A stretch of DNA of 64,000 nt, from NCBI GenBank assembly GCA_002083435.1, contig LWDJ01000005.1:112571-176570 (forward strand). The letters are read 5' to 3'. This DNA is from Proteobacteria bacterium SG_bin6 (lineage in GTDB: Bacteria > Pseudomonadota > Alphaproteobacteria > Sphingomonadales > Sphingomonadaceae). The position numbers and the translations under genes are program-made. Positions 37,038 through 45,031 of the stretch are shown here, in pieces; positions within the stretch are counted from its first letter, which is position 1, and each line of letters opens with the position of its first letter. The notes under the pieces were generated by a model. It was not told where the DNA came from and did no database searches. It worked only from the letters and a program-made list of their open reading frames with translations.

Positions 37038-38105
37038 ATGCGGTTCCAATGGATTGCGGCGGCAGCGTTCCTGATCGTGGCCCCCGCCGCCGCGCAAGGT
37101 CCGCAGGAGCGTACCCTCGCGGCGGACGCGGGGTATCGCCACGGTCCGACCGGGCTCGACATCCCGGCGGCGTTGCCCGGGCTCCCGCCGCGGGCGCGGA
37201 TCGCGGTGCTCGTTCCCGATCTCGACGAGTTCATCGAATATAAGACGGCGAACGCCGAGGAGTCGGCGACGCTCTACATCTTCCGTCGCGTGACCGGCGA
37301 CATCCCCGTGTGGTTAGATCGTGCCGCGCGGCAAGTGCTCGCTCGCGACATCTATGGCGGACCGGCGCCGCTTGCCCCGCCCGCCGCCTTCATCCCGCCG
37401 GGGCAGAGCAACGCGAGCGGGCTGATGCAGGTGTTTCGCGTCAGCAAGCCGCCTTATCGCAGCACGGGCGTCGCGCTGGTGCCGCTGGGCGAGGACTGGT
37501 TGGTCAAGCTGCGGTACAGCTCCACCACGCTGGCGCCGGAGGAATTGGGCGCGCGGATGCAGGCGGTGCTCGGCGCGCTGGCCTGGCCGAAGACGATCGC
37601 GCCGGTCCCCGCCGCGACGCCGATCGCCGATTGCACCACCACCTTGCGCGCCAAGGACGACGCCAAGCCGCGCGGCGATGCGCTGGGATCGAGCTTGCTG
37701 CAGGGTGCGCTGCTCGGCGCGATCGCCAAGGGGGAGGTGAAGCCCGAAAAGACGGCTCATGTGGCCATGTTTTGCCGCGATCCGGCGGCACGTCCTGAAC
37801 TCGGCAATGCCGGCGTGTATCGCGCCGATGGCGAGCGCGACGGCTATCTAATCGCCCTGGGCGACGCCGGGCGCGGCATTTACGTGAGCGTGGACTCGCT
37901 CGGCGCGCTGCTCAACAGCAAGGCCCAGAAAAATTACAGCATCACGCTCTACAATGTCGCGCAAAGCTTCATCTTTGCCCCGCGCGACGGCTTGCCCAAG
38001 CCTGAACAGGCGTTGGCGATCGTCAAGAGCGAACGCCCGACCAGCAGCGTGACGACCTGGAGAGGCAAAGGCGATGTGACGATCGACGCCAAGGCGGTGC
38101 GCTAG
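37038..38105 (+). CDS. Exported protein of unknown function
   Basis: The 355-residue protein has a clear signal peptide (MRFQWIAAAAFLIVAPAAAQ, cut likely after AAAQ or AAA). The mature part has no family I recognise; it holds two cysteines (IADCTTTL and VAMFCRDP) that could form a disulfide and ends rich in beta-strand patterns. The start is firm because the signal peptide begins there, although the ATG abuts the metK terminator. Read-through of that terminator, or a promoter inside metK, would be needed for expression. Confidence 0.8.
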   Translation: MRFQWIAAAAFLIVAPAAAQGPQERTLAADAGYRHGPTGLDIPAALPGLPPRARIAVLVPDLDEFIEYKTANAEESATLYIFRRVTGDIPVWLDRAARQVLARDIYGGPAPLAPPAAFIPPGQSNASGLMQVFRVSKPPYRSTGVALVPLGEDWLVKLRYSSTTLAPEELGARMQAVLGALAWPKTIAPVPAATPIADCTTTLRAKDDAKPRGDALGSSLLQGALLGAIAKGEVKPEKTAHVAMFCRDPAARPELGNAGVYRADGERDGYLIALGDAGRGIYVSVDSLGALLNSKAQKNYSITLYNVAQSFIFAPRDGLPKPEQALAIVKSERPTSSVTTWRGKGDVTIDAKAVR

Positions 38106-38149
38106 CCCGCGTTCGCGCCCTCATCCTCCTCCCGCACCTCGCCCGCCAC

Positions 38150-38926
38150 CTATGCATGGGCGAGCAGGGCGAACAGGCCCGCGCCGCCGATCAGGTTGCC
38201 GATGATCGCTGGCAACAGAAAGCCGAACACCGCCTCACCGACGGTGATCGTGCCGATCCAGGCGAGCAGGAACGCCTCGACCGATCCGACGATCGAATGG
38301 CTGAACTCCCCGATCGCGACGAGATAGGTGATCGCGAACACCACCAGGAACGCCTGCTGGCGCGCGTTGCTGAGGGTCCACGCAATCGCCGCGAGGAGGA
38401 AGCCTGCGGGCAGCGCCCTGACGAGGGTTTCCGCAGGTGAGCGTTCAACGACCACGCGCGAGACCGCGACCATCGCGTCGCGCCCCTCCGCCCCGCCTAA
38501 CGCACCGGACGCGAACAGCGCGCTCATGATCGCCGTCCCGATCAGATTGGCGCATAACACCACTGCCCATAACCGCGCGGTGCGCCACAGCGCCCACCAC
38601 GATGGCCGGTGGACGAGCGGCAGCATCGCGGTGATCGTGCTCTCGGTAAACAGCTGCATCCGCCCCATCACCACGATCAGGAAGCCGAACGGGTAGCCGA
38701 GCGACTCGATCAGCGCCCGGCCCGGGCCGGGCGCGGCATGGCGATGAAAAGCGCCCTCGGCGACCAAGGACGCGCTCACGGCGAGCCCCGCGGCCAACCC
38801 CGACCAAAAGAGCGATTGGACAGGGCGACCGAGTTCATCTTCGCCCTCGCGCCGCACCGCGCGGTGAAGTTGCTTGGGTTCGATCGCCTTGCTGGCCACG
38901 CCTTGGTCTTGATCGTCATCGGCCAT
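38150..38926 (-). CDS. Formate/nitrite transporter family protein
   Basis: The 258-residue membrane protein fits the FNT fold (YfdC-like group) with six helices: SLFWSGLAAGLAVSASLVAE, the central GYPFGFLIVVMGRMQLFTES, LCANLIGTAIMSALFASGAL, and the matching second half ending GNLIGGAGLFALLAHA. FNT channels pass small monocarboxylates or anions. The N-terminal 35 residues are charged and cytoplasmic. It is divergent from trmB by 61 bases. Confidence 0.88.
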   Translation of the reverse strand: MADDDQDQGVASKAIEPKQLHRAVRREGEDELGRPVQSLFWSGLAAGLAVSASLVAEGAFHRHAAPGPGRALIESLGYPFGFLIVVMGRMQLFTESTITAMLPLVHRPSWWALWRTARLWAVVLCANLIGTAIMSALFASGALGGAEGRDAMVAVSRVVVERSPAETLVRALPAGFLLAAIAWTLSNARQQAFLVVFAITYLVAIGEFSHSIVGSVEAFLLAWIGTITVGEAVFGFLLPAIIGNLIGGAGLFALLAHA

Positions 38927-38987
38927 GCCAGCTTAATCCGCGAAAGCGTGGTTTGCTCCGGTCGGCGAGTAGGGTTAGGGGCGCGCA

Positions 38988-39668
38988 ATGAACGATCCCA
39001 CCACCATCCGGCGCCTCTATGGGCGGCGCCAGGGGCATAAGCTGCGCGTCGGCCAGGCCGCGCTTGTGGAGGAATGGCTGCCGCGCCTGTCGGTGCCCCA
39101 GACGGGCCCGCTGACCAGCGAAACCCTGTTCGGCGATGTCCGCCCGCTCCAGCTCGAAATCGGCTTTGGCGGCGGCGAGCATCTCGCGGCGCAGGCGGCG
39201 GCGCACCCCGCGCACGGTTTCATCGGCTGCGAGCCGTTCCTGAACGGCGTGGTCAGCGCGCTCAACCATCTGCGCGACGGCGCGATCGGCAATGTCCGCC
39301 TGCACATGGGCGACGCGCTCGAGGTGATCGAGCGGCTGCCCGACGCGTCGCTCAGCCGCGTCTATCTGCTCCACCCCGATCCCTGGCCTAAGGCGCGCCA
39401 CGCCAAGCGGCGGATGATGAGCCACGGCCCGCTCGATCTGATCGCGGCGAAGCTGATGCCCGGCGGCGAGTTCCGCCTCGGCACCGACGACCCCACTTAT
39501 TGCCGCTGGTCGATGATGGTGATGCGCCAGCGCCGCGATTTTCGCTGGCTGGCGGAGAGCGCCGACGACTTTCTCACCCGCCCCGCCGACTGGCCGCAAA
39601 CCCGCTACGAAGCCAAGGCAAGGCGCCAGGGGCATGAGGTGTGGTACTTCCGGTACCGGCGAAGCTAG
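38988..39668 (+). CDS. trmB: tRNA (guanine-46-N7)-methyltransferase
   Basis: The 226-residue enzyme has the SAM-binding LEIGFGGGEHLAAQAAAHPA, GCEPFLNGVVSALNHL, and the TrmB signature VYLLHPDPWPKARHAKRRMM followed by FRLGTDDPTY. It methylates G46 in the variable loop of tRNA. N-terminal IRRLYGRRQGHKLR is also typical. Confidence 0.97.
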   Translation: MNDPTTIRRLYGRRQGHKLRVGQAALVEEWLPRLSVPQTGPLTSETLFGDVRPLQLEIGFGGGEHLAAQAAAHPAHGFIGCEPFLNGVVSALNHLRDGAIGNVRLHMGDALEVIERLPDASLSRVYLLHPDPWPKARHAKRRMMSHGPLDLIAAKLMPGGEFRLGTDDPTYCRWSMMVMRQRRDFRWLAESADDFLTRPADWPQTRYEAKARRQGHEVWYFRYRRS

Positions 39669-39785
39669 ATCAACATTTTTGCGCCATGAATAAAGGCCCT
39701 TCGACTAGTTAATCCGTATTTTGCCGCCGGTTTTTGGTGGCGTGATTGCTGGGTAATGACTTTTTTGTCTACCAGCTCTGCCGAT

Positions 39786-39884
39786 GGCCACTGGAAAATC
39801 ACCAAGCGGATCCTCGACGCGCACCAGTAAGGTGGCGTCACCAGCTTTGGTTGGGACCAAGACCTAAAGGGCTTTGGGCTCAGG
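39786..39884 (+). pseudogene. Remnant of a tyrosine-integrase N-terminus
   Basis: In one frame the bases read GHWKITKRILDAHQ, a TAA stop (39828-39830), then GGVTSFGWDQDLKGFGLRKS. This is the N-terminal pattern of phage/island integrases (KITKR.[IV]DA...WD.[ED]LKGFG[LV]R). No further integrase domain was found in the 447-base gap 39669-40115, which otherwise holds no gene. It points to an old integration event between trmB and tatC. Confidence 0.5.
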
Positions 39885-40115
39885 AAGAGCCAGGGTGCCA
39901 TCGCCAGCGCTCACGCCACGCTCACCGCGCAAAGGCCGAGTTGGCCTGACAGTTCCGCCATCGCAACGCCATCCTGCGGTGTTGCACTTGTCGCGTGAGC
40001 AAACGGCCCCAGCGTCCGGTCGGTGGCTTAGATGGCGGCTTGACTGCCAAGCAGCCCGCCGCAGGGCCTCGGCGTTCGCCGGGGAAGTCGGTATCATCCG
40101 GTGGCCGATGGCGCG

Positions 40116-40889
40116 TTACGCCGCCTCGACCTTCGCTTTCCCACGCCCGCGCTCGCTGATCCAGATGCCGATGATCGCGAGTTCGTAGAGCAGAATCAGC
40201 GGCACCGCGAGCAGCAGCTGCGATCCGATATCGGGCGGTGTCAGGACCGCCGCGATCCCGACAGCGAGGACGATCGCATAGCGGCGGAACTGGATCAGCT
40301 GGCGCCGGGTAACGATCCCCGCGCGCTCCAGCAGCATCAGCAGCACCGGCAGCAGGAACGAAATCCCGAAGCCGAACATGAACTGCATGATGAAGCCCAG
40401 ATAGCTGTTCACATCCGGCAGCGCGCGCTGCTCTACCCCGCCCAATTCCCCCTGAAAGCCAAGCAGGAATTTGAGCGCGATGGGCACCGCGACATAATAG
40501 GCCATCGCCGCGCCGGTCGTGAACAGCACCGGGGTCGCCAGCAGGAACGGCAGCAGCGCGCGCCGCTCCTGGCGATAAAGACCGGGGGCGACGAACTGCC
40601 ACACCTGGTTCGCGATCACCGGCGATCCGATCATCACCGCCGCGAAGAACGCGACCTTCAGCTGGACGAAGAAGCCGCCGAACACATCGGTGTTGATGAT
40701 CTCCTTCTGCCCCGCGACCGCGAGCGGATGGACGAGCAGTGCCAGAATCTCGCGCGCGAAAGCGAAACAGCCGGCGAAGGCGATGGCCACCGCGACCAGG
40801 CAATAAATCAGCCGCCGGCGCAGCTCGATCAGATGCTCGATCAGTGGCGCGCGGCTGGCCTCGATCTCGTCGAGCGGTTCGGCGTTCAT
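40116..40889 (-). CDS. tatC: Sec-independent translocase protein TatC
   Basis: The 257-residue protein has six membrane helices and TatC hallmarks: PLIEHLIELRRRLIYCLVAV at the N-terminus (signal-binding Glu and Arg), FAPGLYRQERRALLPFLL-like loop (QFVAPGLYRQERR) and the C-terminal TPPDIGSQLLLAVPLILLYE. It recognises twin-arginine signals. Its ATG overlaps the tatB stop (ATGA). The window contains likely Tat substrates, for example MsrB and the DsrE-like protein. Confidence 0.97.
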   Translation of the reverse strand: MNAEPLDEIEASRAPLIEHLIELRRRLIYCLVAVAIAFAGCFAFAREILALLVHPLAVAGQKEIINTDVFGGFFVQLKVAFFAAVMIGSPVIANQVWQFVAPGLYRQERRALLPFLLATPVLFTTGAAMAYYVAVPIALKFLLGFQGELGGVEQRALPDVNSYLGFIMQFMFGFGISFLLPVLLMLLERAGIVTRRQLIQFRRYAIVLAVGIAAVLTPPDIGSQLLLAVPLILLYELAIIGIWISERGRGKAKVEAA

Positions 40890-41281
40890 GGGCGGGGCTC
40901 GGGGGGCACGCCCTCGGCGGCGGCGATGTCGTCGTCGCTCGGCGTGTCATAAGCGGGTGCGGGTGGCGTCCAGACGACGGGCTGCGGCGTCATCACCGGC
41001 GGCGCGTCGGCAGGATCGGCTCCGGCGAGCATCGCCGGCTGGCCCGCCGGGAATTGCTGCATGATCCGCTCATTCTCGGCCGCCCATTTCGCCTCGAGCT
41101 CCTTCAGCTCCGCCTCGCGCAGCATCTGGTCGAACCCCTCGCGAAACTGGCGCACGGCACCGCGCGCCCGGGCGACCCATTGGCCGACGAGCCGCATTAC
41201 CCGGGGCAAATCCTTGGGGCCGATCACCACCAGCGCGACGATCGCGACTAGCAGCAGTTCGGAGGAATCGATACCGAACAA
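40886..41281 (-). CDS. tatB: Sec-independent translocase protein TatB
   Basis: The 131-residue protein starts MFGIDSSELLLVAIVALVVI then GPKDLPRVMRLVGQW: one membrane helix with the GP hinge and an amphipathic helix, as in TatB. The proline-rich C-terminus is variable. TTG at 41281 gives the family N-terminus and has AAGGA at a good distance; a TTG six bases upstream overlaps the tatA stop and is less likely. It receives substrates with TatC. Confidence 0.93.
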   Translation of the reverse strand: MFGIDSSELLLVAIVALVVIGPKDLPRVMRLVGQWVARARGAVRQFREGFDQMLREAELKELEAKWAAENERIMQQFPAGQPAMLAGADPADAPPVMTPQPVVWTPPAPAYDTPSDDDIAAAEGVPPEPRP

Positions 41282-41283
41282 GG

Positions 41284-41478
41284 TCAATCCTTGGGCGCGG
41301 GCGCTTCCTTGGCGTCGATCTGCGCCGGCTTCGCCTCGTCTTCCTCGGCAAGGCCCTTCTTGAACTGCTTCACGCCCTTGGCGACATCACCCATCATCGC
41401 CGAGAAACGACCGCCGCCGAGCACCAGGATCGCGACGCCGCCGAACAGCAGCCAGTGCATCAGGCTGAAACCACCCAT
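41284..41478 (-). CDS. tatA: Sec-independent translocase protein TatA
   Basis: The 64-residue protein has one membrane helix (SLMHWLLFGGVAILVLGGGR), the FSAMMGDVAKGVKQFKKGL amphipathic helix and an acidic/Lys-rich tail. It forms the pore-like part of the Tat system. It lies between scpB (32 bases upstream) and tatB (overlapping end) in one operon. Confidence 0.95.
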   Translation of the reverse strand: MGGFSLMHWLLFGGVAILVLGGGRFSAMMGDVAKGVKQFKKGLAEEDEAKPAQIDAKEAPAPKD

Positions 41479-41510
41479 CGCTTGTCTCCAAAAGCCGAAG
41501 TGGCGCCTAT

Positions 41511-42080
41511 CTAGTGGTCTTCTTCGTCCTTTGCCACCTCGATCCGTTCAAGCGCGAGATCGATCGGATCGAGCAGCCCGGCGGCGCGCAGATCGTCGAT
41601 CCCGGGCAGGTCGCGCCGGCTGGTGAGGCCGAAATGGGCGAGGAATTCCGGTGTGGTGGCGTAAGTCAGCGGTCGCCCCGGGCTCTCGCGCCGTCCTGCG
41701 GGGCGCACCCACAGCGCTTCCATCAGCACGTCGAGCGTGCCCTTGGAGATGGCGACGCCGCGAATCGCCTCGATCTCGGCGCGGGTGACGGGCTCGTGAT
41801 AGGCGATGATCGCGAGTGTCTCGATCGCCGCGCGACTGAGCTTCTTCACTTCCTCGCGATCGCGGCGGAGCAGATGCGCGAGATCGCCCGCGGTCTGGAA
41901 ATGCCAGCGCTCGCCCCGGCGTACCAGCTCGACGCCACGGCCGGCATGGTGCGCGGCGATCGCGTCGAGCGCGGCGCGCACATCCCCCTCCCCGGCATGG
42001 GCGCGGATCGCCTCGACAGTGAGCGGCGCATCGGCGGCGAACAGCACCGCCTCCACCGCGCGGACGAAGGAATCGGTCAT
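41511..42080 (-). CDS. scpB: Segregation and condensation protein B
   Basis: The 189-residue protein has two winged helices with the ScpB signatures FVRAVEAVLFAADAPLTVEA and LSRAAIETLAIIAYHEPVTR followed by AEIEAIRGVAISKGTLDVLM. With ScpA and SMC it forms the bacterial condensin. Its start overlaps scpA's stop by 4 bases. smc itself is at the far end of the window. Confidence 0.96.
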   Translation of the reverse strand: MTDSFVRAVEAVLFAADAPLTVEAIRAHAGEGDVRAALDAIAAHHAGRGVELVRRGERWHFQTAGDLAHLLRRDREEVKKLSRAAIETLAIIAYHEPVTRAEIEAIRGVAISKGTLDVLMEALWVRPAGRRESPGRPLTYATTPEFLAHFGLTSRRDLPGIDDLRAAGLLDPIDLALERIEVAKDEEDH

Positions 42081-42799
42081 GCCGGACCCCGCAGATAAAG
42101 CGGCGCGAACGGCTCATGCTGGCGCAGCTCGACCTTGCCCTGCCGCGCGAGTTCGAGCGCGGCGACGAACGACGAGGCAAGCGCCGATCGGCGGAACGGC
42201 TCGCTCACGCCTGCGGGCAGGAACGCCTGGAGCGCGCGCCAATCGGGGGTGAGGCCAATCATGTCGCGCAGCCGGTCGAGCGCGGTTTCCAGCGTCATCA
42301 CCGGGCGATTGGCGACGACGTGCATCACCGGCCGGGTCCGCGCCGAGACCTGGCCATAGGCCGCGATCAGCTCGTAAAGCTCGGCCTGCCACGCCGCCTT
42401 GCGCCGCACTCGCAAGCCTTCGGGCGCGCCCCGGCGGAACACGTCGCGGCCCAGCCGGTCGCCCGCCATCAACCGCCCGCCCGCCTCGCGCATCGCCTCC
42501 AACCGTTCGAGCCGCAATTGCAGCCGCAGCGCGAGCTCATCCGGGCTCGGCTCCTGCTCGGGGTCGCGCGGCAGCAGCAGCGCCGATTTTAGGTAAGCGA
42601 GCCAGGCGGCCATCACCAGATAATCGGCCGCGACCTCCAGCTGCAGCGCGCGGGCGCGCTCGATGAAATCCAGATATTGCTCGACCAGCTGAAGAATCGA
42701 AATCGCGCGCAGATCGACCTTCTGCGTGCGGGCAAGCGCGAGCAGCAGGTCGAGCGGCCCTTCCCAGCCATCAATATCGATCGTCAGCGTATCGGCCAT
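42077..42799 (-). CDS. scpA: Segregation and condensation protein A
   Basis: The 240-residue kleisin begins with LTIDIDGWEGPLDLLLALAR and KVDLRAISILQLVEQYLDFI, the SMC-binding part, and has AADYLVMAAWLAYLKSALLL. It bridges SMC heads and binds ScpB. ATG at 42799; it is the first gene of the scpA-scpB-tatA-tatB-tatC operon, an order conserved in alphaproteobacteria. Confidence 0.96.
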   Translation of the reverse strand: MADTLTIDIDGWEGPLDLLLALARTQKVDLRAISILQLVEQYLDFIERARALQLEVAADYLVMAAWLAYLKSALLLPRDPEQEPSPDELALRLQLRLERLEAMREAGGRLMAGDRLGRDVFRRGAPEGLRVRRKAAWQAELYELIAAYGQVSARTRPVMHVVANRPVMTLETALDRLRDMIGLTPDWRALQAFLPAGVSEPFRRSALASSFVAALELARQGKVELRQHEPFAPLYLRGPA

Positions 42800-42841
42800 C
42801 GCCGCTCAGCATAAGCGGGGCTTGGGTCAGCGGGAAGGGGA

Positions 42842-42917
42842 TGGTGCCCAAGGGCGGGATCGAACCACCGACACTGCGATTTTCAGTCGCATGCTCTACC
42901 AACTGAGCTACTTGGGC
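42842..42917 (-). tRNA. tRNA-Phe (anticodon GAA)
   Basis: The 76-base gene folds fully. Acceptor GCCCAAG pairs with CTTGGGC; the D-arm is GCTC/GAGC; the anticodon stem TGCGA/TCGCA carries loop CTGAAAA (anticodon GAA); the T-arm has GGTTCGATCC. CCA is encoded. It lies between scpA and yacG on their strand. Confidence 0.97.
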
Positions 42918-42946
42918 GCTGCCGGGTCGCGGCAAGAGCGGGCCTC

Positions 42947-43132
42947 TTAGTCGCCTTCCTCCGCGCTGTCCAGCCCGGGATTCACGCCTGGCGGAGTCGG
43001 GCGGCCGGGCAAGCGATACCCCTCGCCAAGCCATTGCAACAGATCGCGATCCTTGCAGCCCCGGCTGCAAAAGGGGCGGAAGGCGGGATCGGTCGGGCGC
43101 TCGCAGATCGGGCAGCGGGGATCAGCCATCAT
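42947..43132 (-). CDS. yacG: Zinc-ribbon DNA gyrase inhibitor YacG
   Basis: This short protein (about 61 residues) has the YacG zinc site CPICERPTDPAFRPFCSRGC followed by KDRDLLQWLGEGYRLPG. YacG binds GyrB and inhibits gyrase. Two adjacent ATGs (43132 and 43129) are possible starts. It overlaps the end of the RNase E/G family gene by 11 bases; the order maf-rng-yacG is common in alphaproteobacteria. Confidence 0.93.
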   Translation of the reverse strand: MMADPRCPICERPTDPAFRPFCSRGCKDRDLLQWLGEGYRLPGRPTPPGVNPGLDSAEEGD

Positions 43133-44162
43133 TGTCTTCCATAGGTCGCGCGGGCATCGCGGCAACGCCCGTCTCGATCACCCGGTTCACGCTGCCGCGA
43201 CCGATGGGCGTCGCGTCGGCCTGCCAGCGCACCGCTGTTCCGCGCCGGCGGGCGAGCTCGGCGTCTTCCGCCGCGCGTCCGGCGGCGGTCGCGAGGTTGG
43301 CGGTGAAGACGATCGACCCCGGCAGCGGTTCGCGCTCGGCCCGGCGATATAGCGCCAGCGCCTCGCTGCGCGCGGGCTCGCCCTGGATCAGCTCGATCAG
43401 CGACGGGCGGCGCCGGCGCATCACGGCATGGAGCAGCCCGAAGCCGTTCACCGCCGTCCGCTCGACCTTGCTCAGCATCGCCGCGTCGAACGCCGCGGCC
43501 GCCGCGAGCCGCGCCGCCTTGCCGTTGGCGGTCGGCAGGTCGATCGCGATCGAGCCGGCCAGGTTCAGCCGCTCGATCGTCTCGGCCGCCGCGCGCGCGC
43601 CCGCCACCGCGAGCTTCTCGGCATCCCCGCCGCCATCGACATCGATCACCGTCATCGCCTCGGTCAGCTCGATGGTGAGCCGCCCGCCGGGGAAGTCGAC
43701 CATGCCGGTGCGCGCCTCTTCGAGCAGCTCGCTCCAGCCGGCTTCCTCGAGCGCGTCGGCATCAACCGCGCGCAGCATCCGCACCGGCCAGGGGGTCGCG
43801 GCGATCGCCTCGGCGAGGCTCGGCCCGTCGCTCAAGGGGGTGTCGGGCGGCACGATCCGCGCGGTGATTCGCTTCGCCCGCCCACCGGCGCGCGGCGTAT
43901 ATTGGCGCAAGATTTCGAGCCGGACGCGCGCGCCCTGGCTCAGCGCGCGAGGGATCTGCGCGACATAGGCCTGCAGCCCTTGCGCGAGCAGGAAGCTGCC
44001 CCCCTGGAAGTGCACCCAGTTCGCATCATAACGCGCCGCGACCACCGCCCCGGCGCGAGGGCCGAGATAAGGCCGCTCGATCCGCGCTTTCAAGATACGA
44101 CCCTGGTCGATCAGCGCCGCGCGCGCCTCGCCGATGCCGTCTTCATAGAGCCACTCAGCCAA
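43122..44162 (-). CDS. Ribonuclease E/G family protein, short form
   Basis: The 346-residue protein is shorter than RNase G (about 490) but keeps the catalytic core. The two metal Asp are in MTVIDVDGGGDAEKLAVAGA and LAGSIAIDLPT, and the S1-like N-terminus is LYEDGIGEARAALIDQGRIL. No CxxC zinc-link is visible, so tetramer formation may differ. TTG at 44162 is the likely start; it overlaps the maf stop by 8 bases. It should be an endoribonuclease for rRNA or mRNA. Confidence 0.88.
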   Translation of the reverse strand: MAEWLYEDGIGEARAALIDQGRILKARIERPYLGPRAGAVVAARYDANWVHFQGGSFLLAQGLQAYVAQIPRALSQGARVRLEILRQYTPRAGGRAKRITARIVPPDTPLSDGPSLAEAIAATPWPVRMLRAVDADALEEAGWSELLEEARTGMVDFPGGRLTIELTEAMTVIDVDGGGDAEKLAVAGARAAAETIERLNLAGSIAIDLPTANGKAARLAAAAAFDAAMLSKVERTAVNGFGLLHAVMRRRRPSLIELIQGEPARSEALALYRRAEREPLPGSIVFTANLATAAGRAAEDAELARRRGTAVRWQADATPIGRGSVNRVIETGVAAMPARPMEDNDG

Positions 44163-44724
44163 GCGGCACGCCGGCGGTGCGCAGCAGCGCGCGGGTTTCA
44201 TAGAGCGGCAGGCCGATCACGCCCGAATGGCTGCCGGCGAGACGCTTCACCAGCGCCTCCGCGCGGCCCTGGATCGCATAGCCGCCCGCCTTTCCCAGCC
44301 CCTCGCCGCACGCGACATAGGCGTCGATCTCGTCGGCCGACAGCCGCTTGAAGGTGACGACCGTATCGGCGAGCCGCAGCCGCACCGTGCCCGCGCTATC
44401 GATCACGCACACCGCCGCGAGGCAGTGGTGGCGCCGGCCGGAGAGCAGACCCAGCAACTCGCGCTGCACCGCTTCGGTTTCGGCGGGCGGCAGGATGCGG
44501 CGGCCGAGCGCGATCGTCGTGTCGCCGGCGATTACGATGTCGCCCTCGGCACGGGGCACCGCGCGCGCCTTGGCCTCGGCGAGGCGCAGGGCATAAGCTC
44601 GGGGCAGCTCGCCGCGCGCGGGGCTCTCGTCGATATCGGGCGCGGCAATCCGATCGGGCACCACCCCCAGCCGCGCGAGCAGATCGCGCCGCCGCGGCGA
44701 GGTGGAGGCGAGGATCAGGGCCAC
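44155..44724 (-). CDS. Maf family nucleoside triphosphate pyrophosphatase
   Basis: The 189-residue protein has the Maf signatures LILASTSPRRRDLLARLGV, the DIDESPARGELPRAYALRLA segment, and VIAGDTTIALGRRILPPAET. Maf proteins hydrolyse modified or canonical NTPs and prevent their incorporation. The start is GTG at 44724, directly adjacent to the infA stop. Confidence 0.93.
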   Translation of the reverse strand: MALILASTSPRRRDLLARLGVVPDRIAAPDIDESPARGELPRAYALRLAEAKARAVPRAEGDIVIAGDTTIALGRRILPPAETEAVQRELLGLLSGRRHHCLAAVCVIDSAGTVRLRLADTVVTFKRLSADEIDAYVACGEGLGKAGGYAIQGRAEALVKRLAGSHSGVIGLPLYETRALLRTAGVPLG

Positions 44725-44943
44725 TTACTTGAAGCGATAAGTGATGCGCCCCTTGGTGAGATCATAGGGCGTGAGTTCCACGAGCACATCGTCGCCCACC
44801 AGCACGCGGATGCGGTTCTTGCGCATCTTGCCGGCGGTGTGGCCGAGGATTTCGTGATCATTTTCGAGGCGGACGCGGAACATGGCATTGGGCAGCAGTT
44901 CCACCACCGTGCCGCGCATTTCGAGCAATTCTTCCTTGGCCAA
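44725..44943 (-). CDS. infA: Translation initiation factor IF-1
   Basis: The 72-residue protein is a near-canonical IF-1 OB fold: MAKEELLEMRGTVVELLPNA, then MFRVRLENDHEILGHTAGKM and LTKGRITYRFK. It binds the ribosomal A site during initiation. The start is TTG at 44943 with an AGAGGG site upstream. It heads the operon infA-maf-rng-yacG. Confidence 0.98.
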   Translation of the reverse strand: MAKEELLEMRGTVVELLPNAMFRVRLENDHEILGHTAGKMRKNRIRVLVGDDVLVELTPYDLTKGRITYRFK

Positions 44944-45031
44944 ACAACCCTCTTTACAATGTCAGGAAAATTGGGCGCGGCCATAGCCCAGGCGGGGGGA
45001 AAAGGAAAGCGGGGGCGGCAGTTGTCCTATG

